Shown: one piece after another, positions 7,310 through 10,997 of the stretch | How positions within the stretch are numbered: the first letter of the stretch is position 1 | How the letters are laid out: each line of letters begins with the position of its first letter | DNA from: a bacterium | GTDB taxonomy: Bacteria > Babelota > Babeliae > Babelales > CAIQNR01 | Length of the DNA: 10,997 nt | Direction of reading: 5' to 3' | Assembly (NCBI GenBank): GCA_947502805.1 | Contig: CANNBR010000026.1 | Span: 1 to 10,997 of the forward strand | The notes under the pieces: model-generated | Database searches by the model: none | What the model saw: the letters and a program-made list of their open reading frames with translations, nothing else | What the model was told of the DNA's origin: nothing | Program-made: the position numbers and the translations under genes

Positions 7310-7594
7310 CTAGACTTTAGTTCCCAATGCTGCATCTGCTTGTTGAGCCTTAGCTTCTAAAGCTTCTACTCGTTTTTGACGAATATCTTGAACTCCAGCT
7401 CTTTTATCAGAGCGGTCAGCCTTAGTTGTCATAACTTTTCTACCTTTATAGAAACCACAGTCTTTGCAGGCTTGGTGGCTTAATAAAGGAGCATCGCAAT
7501 TGTTACAAAGACCAACTTGTGGGAATGATAACCCTTTATTGGCGAAACGCTTATCTCGTCTTTGACGGGAGCGCTTCCTTTTTGGTACTGGCAT
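7310..7594 (-). CDS. rpmF: Ribosomal protein bL32 with a long C-terminal extension
   Basis: bL32 is a component of the large ribosomal subunit. The start MPVPKRKRSRQRRDKR matches the basic bL32 N-terminus. The zinc ribbon is complete: Cys30-x2-Cys33 and Cys43-x2-Cys46, followed by GFYKGRK. Typical bL32 is about 55-65 residues; this one is 94. The extra 40 residues or so (after position 53) are charged, helix-prone and Ala-rich, with no recognised domain. A strong AGGAG lies 7 nt before the ATG. In many bacteria rpmF heads the fatty-acid/phospholipid cluster (plsX-fabH-fabD-acpP). Here a TPR gene and gltX lie between it and the fabD/acpP-like pair. Confidence 0.95.
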   Translation of the reverse strand: MPVPKRKRSRQRRDKRFANKGLSFPQVGLCNNCDAPLLSHQACKDCGFYKGRKVMTTKADRSDKRAGVQDIRQKRVEALEAKAQQADAALGTKV

Positions 7595-7657
7595 AATAAA
7601 CTCCTAACCGACTTGTAGTCTCCGACTGACCATTCAGAGGCTTGCCGGATGAAAATG

Positions 7658-7675
7658 AAAAAGCGCCTAAGCGCT
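7658..7675 (-). terminator. Small intrinsic-terminator-like hairpin between dprA and rpmF
   Basis: On the minus strand AGCGC, a TTAG loop and GCGCT are followed by TTTT. The stem is only 5 bp but entirely GC except the closing pair, and the U-tract follows at once. It would end dprA transcripts. If the candidate promoters upstream are used, it would instead act as an attenuator in the rpmF leader. Confidence 0.5.
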
Positions 7676-7679
7676 ACGA

Positions 7680-7722
7680 TTTATAGAAAACAAAAGATAC
7701 ACAAATTAGAGAAAAAACGCAA
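7680..7722 (-). promoter_or_regulatory. Candidate promoter for the rpmF-TPR-gltX-fabD-acpP block
   Basis: Read on the minus strand, TTGCGT (7722-7717), a 17-nt spacer and TATCTT (7699-7694) form a plausible sigma70-type promoter. A TATAAA (7685-7680) just downstream is a second -10 candidate without a clear -35. Both precede the small hairpin at 7658-7675. The evidence is motif-based only. Confidence 0.3.
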
Positions 7723-7728
7723 AATTGA

Positions 7729-8907
7729 TTAAGCCGCTTTTCTTGAGGCTTTTAACCACAGCCCTGCAAAGTCCTGTTCAAGCTTTCCAGAAAGCTGCAA
7801 ATCGAATAACTCTACCTTGAGCTCGTTTTCCGTTTTGCCGGTTTTTTCAACCAGCTCATCGAAGCTTATTGGTCGGGTGCACAAAGCAACTACTCCACTT
7901 TCAGTAGCCTCTATTTTTTCTTCAAAAATATTCTTTTTTTCTATTGTTTTTACTCTGCTTTTGCTTGCCAAAGCCTCATTAGGCTTGCCTTGTTGAGATA
8001 CTATCAGTGAGGTTTGTTGAATAAGAGGAGTTTCTAAGGAAGGATAATCACGTAAAATTGCTTGCGCGCTCACAACTAATTGAGCTCCATCTTGTAATAA
8101 CTGATGGCATCCAGCGCTTAATGAATCATCAAAATGGCCGGGAACCGCATAGACATTTCGTCCTTCATCAAGAGCAAAACGAGCTGTAATAAGCGCACCG
8201 CTTCCTTCTGCTGCCTGAGCTACCAAACAGCCACGAGACATGCCCGCAATAATGCGATTGCGAAAAGGAAATCGCCAAGGCTGCCCATCTGCTTTCAAGG
8301 GGAAACAACTTACTACCGCTCCACCTTGTTCAACAATTCTTTCAAAAAGTCTTTCATTACTTGATGGATAAGGCCGTAATAATCCAGTACCAAATATAGC
8401 AACGGTTATTCCGCCCTGTTGTAAGGTAAGCTCATGAGCCATCGTATCAATGCCACGAGCCCCTCCACTAACAATGATCATTCCTTGATCAACACAAGGA
8501 GTAAGAATTACATCGAGTGCTCGCTTACCATATGGCGTACCATCTCGTGAACCTACTACCGAAAGTGTTGGGCCATTGTTCCATACCGGTTCACCTTTCC
8601 AATAAAGTACCGGCGGTGGTGCATAGGTATGCCATAACAATGCGGGATAGTCAGAGCTCAACATGGTTGTCCAGTTAACCCCTGTTTTTTCAATAAGTTC
8701 ATATTCTCGATCAAATAATGCTTGGTCTGCTAGCCCTTCTGCAAGAATTGTTGCCATATCGTAAGGAACCCCTAGATGCGAGAGATCAGAAGCATTAAGC
8801 GTATAAAGGTCGATACCCTTTTCAATCACTCGTTCAACAAGTTTTTTGATAAAAATTGGGCCACTATTTTGAATTAAAGAAAGATGTAAAAGCGTTTGTG
8901 AAAGCAT
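7729..8907 (-). CDS. dprA: DNA-processing protein DprA
   Basis: DprA binds incoming single-stranded DNA in natural transformation and loads RecA. From the ATG at 8907 the protein has 392 residues. It begins with a SAM-like helical region (about 1-85), followed by the Rossmann-like DprA/Smf domain: VVGSRDGTPYG (117-126), SGGARGIDTMAHE (147-159), FPFRNRIIAGMSRG (213-226), GSGALITARFALDEGR (235-250), and AGCHQLLQDGA (265-275). A C-terminal winged-helix domain (about 337-387) closes it, as in many full-length DprA proteins. The frame stays open to a TTG at 8973, but an extended -10 promoter lies in that interval, and MLSQTLLHLSLIQNSGP at 8907 matches the usual DprA N-terminus, so I chose 8907. 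It has no competence gene beside it here. Whether the organism takes up DNA cannot be judged. Confidence 0.95.
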   Translation of the reverse strand: MLSQTLLHLSLIQNSGPIFIKKLVERVIEKGIDLYTLNASDLSHLGVPYDMATILAEGLADQALFDREYELIEKTGVNWTTMLSSDYPALLWHTYAPPPVLYWKGEPVWNNGPTLSVVGSRDGTPYGKRALDVILTPCVDQGMIIVSGGARGIDTMAHELTLQQGGITVAIFGTGLLRPYPSSNERLFERIVEQGGAVVSCFPLKADGQPWRFPFRNRIIAGMSRGCLVAQAAEGSGALITARFALDEGRNVYAVPGHFDDSLSAGCHQLLQDGAQLVVSAQAILRDYPSLETPLIQQTSLIVSQQGKPNEALASKSRVKTIEKKNIFEEKIEATESGVVALCTRPISFDELVEKTGKTENELKVELFDLQLSGKLEQDFAGLWLKASRKAA

Positions 8908-8940
8908 GGGGTTCCAAAAATATAAATTCGAATACCAGCT

Positions 8941-8968
8941 ATCATAGCATAATTTTAACATTCTTGAA
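8941..8968 (-). promoter_or_regulatory. Candidate extended -10 promoter for dprA
   Basis: On the minus strand TGCTATGAT gives a TG-extended -10 (hexamer TATGAT at 8946-8941), with TTCAAG 16 nt upstream as a weak -35. A transcript starting near 8934 would exclude the TTG at 8973 and the ATG at 8961, and supports the dprA start at 8907 with a leader of about 27 nt. Confidence 0.4.
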
Positions 8969-8988
8969 TTCAATAACGCTCTTTAGAT

Positions 8989-9223
8989 ATGATGGCAAGC
9001 AGGGATTGTTTTTATAAGCTTATTGCTACCATGTATCATAAAAAAGGGGAACGGAATTTCTCATATTCCTTGCATCGTTTTAAAAGTGAAAACTGATGCG
9101 CTTTGTAATGTAAACGAGATTTCCAATATATTTTCTAAAGATCGTTTTGGTTATTATCGGTTTAATGCTACCATTGTCCCCACACGAGCAGTTATCGAAG
9201 CAGAAATCATGCCGTCTTGCTAA
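8989..9223 (+). pseudogene. Decayed DUF952-like gene copy, frame broken by an internal deletion
   Basis: This is a degraded relative of the intact gene at 9857-10186. In one frame (ATG at 8989) it reads CFYKLIATMY, matching HLYKVIALEL near the intact N-terminus, and then stops at 9096. In the next frame, HIPCIVLKVK matches DLPYVVLKIK, and YYRFNATIVPTRAVIEAEIM matches KYHLYDGCIPIDAIIEAKII up to a TAA at 9221. From the Tyr codon to the Pro codon the distance is 55 nt here and 144 nt in the intact gene. A net loss of 89 nt, not a multiple of three, accounts for the frame change. The ORF starting at 9023 is therefore a remnant, not an independent gene. No Shine-Dalgarno precedes 8989. The degree of divergence implies an old duplication. 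The copy ends 2 nt before the inverted-repeat element. Confidence 0.65.
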
Positions 9224-9225
9224 GA

Positions 9226-9354
9226 GCTTATCCGAAAACTAATAAGTAAATAAAAAAATCAATGTCATTCCCAGAGAACGGTAGTCGCAGCAGAGTGCTT
9301 TGCGCTCTGGCTAGATGGAGTGAACGCCTGGGAACCTAGACGTAACAAGAAAAA
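9226..9354 (+). repeat. Left terminal inverted repeat with a 67-nt palindromic unit
   Basis: The outer part is GCTTATCCGAAAAC. The inner 103 nt (9252-9354) mirror 9704-9806. Within it a 67-nt unit runs from TTCCCAG (9268) to CTGGGAA (9334), its own 7-bp inverted ends. At its centre is a hairpin, CAGAGTGC-TTT-GCGCTCTG (9291-9309), with one mismatch. The palindromic-within-palindromic layout resembles REP or MITE units. Confidence 0.85.
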
Positions 9355-9378
9355 ATCATATTTTGGATTATAAAAATT

Positions 9379-9678
9379 ATGGAAACTAGAAAACCTACCG
9401 TTTATATGATGGCAAGCAAAATTAACGGCACTCTTTATGCTGGCGTTACTTCTGATTTAGCGGGTCGAGTAGTTGAACACAAAGAAGGAACAGCTTCAAG
9501 TTTTTCCTCAAAATATCATTGCACCCTTTTAGTGTGGTACAGTTCTTTTGAAACAATGACCGATGCAATTTATACGGAAAAATTTCTTAAAAGAAGAACG
9601 CGCACCTATAAGATTCAACTTATAGAAGAAGTAAACCCATCATGGAACGACTTATATGCAAACATTAATCAGCTATAA
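9379..9678 (+). CDS. Single-domain GIY-YIG endonuclease
   Basis: This is a 99-residue protein of the small stand-alone GIY-YIG family related to the UvrC N-terminal domain and YhbQ. Members make metal-dependent nicks in DNA, though most small ones are uncharacterised. The first motif is VYM (8-10) in TVYMMASKINGTLYAGV and the second is YAG (20-22). The conserved Arg is Arg30 in SDLAGRVVEH, with His34. The metal-binding Glu is Glu67 in AIYTEKFLKRR, and the typical tail NPSWNDLY (86-93) is present, so the active site looks complete. The first Tyr of the core is Tyr9. There is no clear Shine-Dalgarno; a TATAAAA lies a few bases before the ATG, so initiation may be leaderless or weak. It lies alone between two long inverted repeats. 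Close relatives are widespread in bacteria and probably spread horizontally. Confidence 0.92.
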   Translation: METRKPTVYMMASKINGTLYAGVTSDLAGRVVEHKEGTASSFSSKYHCTLLVWYSSFETMTDAIYTEKFLKRRTRTYKIQLIEEVNPSWNDLYANINQL

Positions 9679-9703
9679 ATTATGTCTTTAAAAAAATTAG
9701 GAC

Positions 9704-9833
9704 TTTTTCTTGTTACGTCTAGGTTCCCAGGCGTTCACTCCGTCTGGCCAGAGTGCTTTGCACTCTGCTGCGACTACCGTTCTCTGGGAATGACATTGAT
9801 TTTTTTTATTCTGCAATTAATTTTTGGATAAGC
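9704..9833 (-). repeat. Right terminal inverted repeat with a 67-nt palindromic unit
   Basis: This is the mirror copy of the left repeat, ending GGATAAGC at 9833 on the + strand. Its 67-nt unit is at 9724-9790 (TTCCCAG to CTGGGAA) and the central hairpin CAGAGTGC-TTT-GCACTCTG (9749-9767) is perfect. It could also form a hairpin at the end of the nuclease transcript. No other gene is seen in the 178-nt gap between 9678 and 9857. Confidence 0.85.
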
Positions 9834-9856
9834 ACTAATACAAAAAAGGGAATGTC

Positions 9857-10186
9857 ATGAAACAGCAAACAACAGAAACTCCAAAACATTTGTATAAAGT
9901 AATAGCTCTTGAATTATGGCAAGCAAGTGAAAACAAACAAAGCGTAATTCTCTCTGCAGAAGATGTTCCTTTTATTCGTTTTCAAAAAGAAGATGAACTG
10001 GGTCGATTAGTGCATTACTGGAACACGCTTGATCTTCCGTATGTTGTATTAAAAATCAAGGTGAGCAAGCTCAAAGGAACATTAGTTTTTGAAGCGAAGC
10101 TCGGTGGTTCTACAAAAAAATACCATTTATATGATGGCTGCATTCCGATAGATGCGATTATTGAAGCGAAGATTATTCAAAAATGA
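9857..10186 (+). CDS. DUF952-like small protein
   Basis: This 109-residue protein fits the DUF952 pattern by eye: HLYKVIALELWQAS (11-24, the family's IYKI...W start), VPFIRFQKEDEL (37-48, usually GFIHFS...QL), LPYVVLKIKVSKLKG (60-74, the LLLEID strand), and KYHLYDGCIPIDAIIEAKI (89-107, the HLYG.LP..AV end). The His normally found in the FIHFS motif is Arg41, which may matter for any activity. From memory, DUF952 has been linked to the ADP-ribosyltransferase-like fold; I cannot verify that here. No biochemical role is established. The start is supported by GGGA 6 nt before the ATG. Its stop codon lies inside the terminator stem. A decayed paralogue lies upstream, on the far side of the GIY-YIG element. 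There is no signal peptide, so it is probably cytoplasmic. Confidence 0.75.
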   Translation: MKQQTTETPKHLYKVIALELWQASENKQSVILSAEDVPFIRFQKEDELGRLVHYWNTLDLPYVVLKIKVSKLKGTLVFEAKLGGSTKKYHLYDGCIPIDAIIEAKIIQK

Positions 10187-10235
10187 AGTGGGACAACTTT
10201 TTGATAGTTTTAAGAGTTGTCCCACTTCATTTTTG
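10178..10235. terminator. Bidirectional terminator hairpin with a 21-bp perfect stem
   Basis: Arms 10178-10198 and 10215-10235 are perfectly complementary over 21 nt, with a 16-nt loop. The core is GAAGTGGGACAACT pairing with AGTTGTCCCACTTC. TTTTTG closes the + strand side, and the mirror A-run gives a U-tract on the minus strand. It lies between convergent genes (DUF952-like, +, and the Lys-rich gene, -) and can end both. The TGA of the DUF952-like gene lies in the left arm. Confidence 0.85.
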
Positions 10236-10270
10236 ACTTGACCTATTTATGAGGGCCAAATTTTTTTAAG

Positions 10271-10997
10271 CTATTTCTTATTTTTTAATAGAGTTCTCGC
10301 GCTTTCCAGATTAGTAATAAATGTATCGGAAGCGTCTTTAAGTTGCGTAACAAGAACTGTATTGTTATCATCTCTACCCAAAATCCCCAGATACTCTTTT
10401 GCTTGTTGTAAAAATTCAGGAGCCTTCGCAAGCATTACATCAATTTGCACTTTTGCGGCATTAAGACCCTTCAAAATAGCCTTTTGCTCATCGATCTTTT
10501 CATAATGACCAGTCGCGGTTGTATTCCTGCTATCATTCAATTTCTTCCATACATCCGATTTATTCATTTGGTTAAGGCTATCGACTAATCTTTGTGCTTT
10601 TTCTTTATACCTTAAAAGTAATGGTTGAGAATCAGTAAGCTCTACAAGAGGGTGATCAGTTAAAATCGTATTCCAACTTTCTAGATACAAAGCATATTTT
10701 TCTTGTTCTTTTTTTGACTGAGCAGTTTCTAACTGTTTTTTATATGCCGTAAGTGTCTTTAGAGCAGGATTTTTCGGATTATTATTATTAATAACATCAG
10801 TAACCTGTTTCAGTAATAATGGCGCTTGTTCTAAAAATTGCTCTAGTGATTTTTGTTGCTCACGCAGAATAATAAGATTACTGTCAAAATTTGTTTTATT
10901 TTTCAAGCTCTTATCGTAAGTATCCCACTGCTTCATCTGTGCTTTGAACGTTTCGCTCTGATCAAGAACTAATGTTTCTCGTTGCTGCCACCTTTGT
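10271..10997 (-). CDS. Lys-rich helical protein of unknown function, 5' partial
   Basis: The frame is open through the right edge, so the start is outside. The Met at 10936 is probably internal, because about 20 further sense codons (QRWQQRETLVLDQ...) precede it. The visible part, about 241 residues, is rich in Lys, Leu, Gln, Asn and Asp with heptad-like hydrophobic spacing. Segments such as QQKSLEQFLEQAPLLLKQVTDVI and LNAAKVQIDVMLAKAPEFLQQAKEYL look like two related helical units, since both contain an LxxAPxxLxQ pattern. This suggests an internal repeat of coiled-coil type. The gene ends in LLKNKK*, followed by an AT-rich gap and the bidirectional terminator. In style it resembles the 929-residue exported protein at 919-3708, but I see no direct sequence match. 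No function can be assigned. Confidence 0.8.
   Translation of the reverse strand, partial: QRWQQRETLVLDQSETFKAQMKQWDTYDKSLKNKTNFDSNLIILREQQKSLEQFLEQAPLLLKQVTDVINNNNPKNPALKTLTAYKKQLETAQSKKEQEKYALYLESWNTILTDHPLVELTDSQPLLLRYKEKAQRLVDSLNQMNKSDVWKKLNDSRNTTATGHYEKIDEQKAILKGLNAAKVQIDVMLAKAPEFLQQAKEYLGILGRDDNNTVLVTQLKDASDTFITNLESARTLLKNKK

Larger units (their letters stand above)
9226..9833. mobile_element. 608-bp inverted-repeat element carrying a GIY-YIG nuclease gene
   Basis: Two long inverted repeats (9226-9354 and 9704-9833) flank one gene, a GIY-YIG nuclease at 9379-9678. Both ends are GCTTATCC, reading inwards. The inner 103 nt of the two arms differ at only six positions by my count. No transposase or recombinase is present. 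A CTAA occurs just outside each end (9220-9223 and 9835-9838), offset by 2 and 1 nt, which is only a weak hint of target duplication. The element sits between the decayed and the intact DUF952-like copies. I infer a mobile or mobilised unit in which the nuclease could serve the mobility step, or could be cargo of a MITE-like element mobilised in trans. Confidence 0.6.

Noticed and set aside
8134..8364. Plus-strand ORF inside dprA
   Set aside because: It is antisense to the conserved catalytic region of DprA, with no supporting signals.
8908..8973. The longer dprA reading frame starting at TTG 8973 or ATG 8961
   Set aside because: An extended -10 promoter lies within this stretch, and the sequence before the Met at 8907 does not resemble a DprA N-terminus.
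9023..9223. A 66-codon ORF as an independent gene
   Set aside because: Its C-terminal half matches the DUF952-like protein, and the matching N-terminal part lies in another frame just upstream, so it is part of a decayed copy.
8985..9425. The shared ATATGATGGCAAGCA near 8987 and 9403 as evidence of a second GIY-YIG remnant
   Set aside because: The match covers only about 15 nt and the following sequence fits the DUF952-like copy, not the nuclease.
1..10997. CRISPR arrays, tRNA or rRNA genes
   Set aside because: No regularly spaced direct repeats, cloverleaf with conserved TTC loop, or rRNA signature was seen on either strand.

Overview
The window is an AT-rich stretch of bacterial chromosome. 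It looks like a reduced genome of a host-associated bacterium. Several traits resemble the amoeba-associated Candidatus Dependentiae (TM6) group: short intergenic gaps, very large Lys-rich exported proteins of unknown function, eroded lipid-synthesis genes, and scattered small accessory genes. That assignment is an impression from gene content and style, not a phylogenetic result.

Layout. (1) Positions 1-841, + strand: the 3' part of an apolipoprotein N-acyltransferase-like (lnt) gene that enters from the left edge. (2) 919-3708, +: a 929-residue predicted exported helical protein of unknown function, starting with a short tandem repeat. (3) 3712-7594, - strand: a block transcribed as rpmF (bL32), a membrane-anchored TPR-like protein, gltX, a FabD-like acyltransferase and an acyl-carrier-protein-like protein. 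It converges with the large gene, leaving 3 nt between the stop codons. (4) dprA, -, lies upstream of that block and is separated from it by a small terminator-like hairpin. (5) 8989-10235: an accessory pocket. It holds a decayed DUF952-like copy, a 608-bp element with about 130-nt terminal inverted repeats around a single-domain GIY-YIG nuclease gene, an intact DUF952-like gene, and a strong bidirectional hairpin. (6) 10271-10997, -: the C-terminal part of another Lys-rich helical protein that runs off the right edge.

The main finding is the fabD/acpP-like pair. The acyl carrier protein has Trp where the phosphopantetheine-bearing Ser should be. The adjacent FabD-like protein has Asp in place of the nucleophilic Ser, and Tyr at the usual Gln11 and Arg117 positions. 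Both frames are intact and the rest of both folds is well kept. By sequence, neither protein can do its textbook chemistry. This suggests a catalytically dead transacylase/carrier pair kept for another purpose, or an early stage of loss. The nearby rpmF gene is consistent with an eroded rpmF-plsX-fabH-fabD-acpP cluster.

The second finding is the GIY-YIG element. Each terminal repeat contains a 67-nt palindromic unit bounded by TTCCCAG and CTGGGAA. Apart from the nuclease, the element encodes no recognisable transposase.
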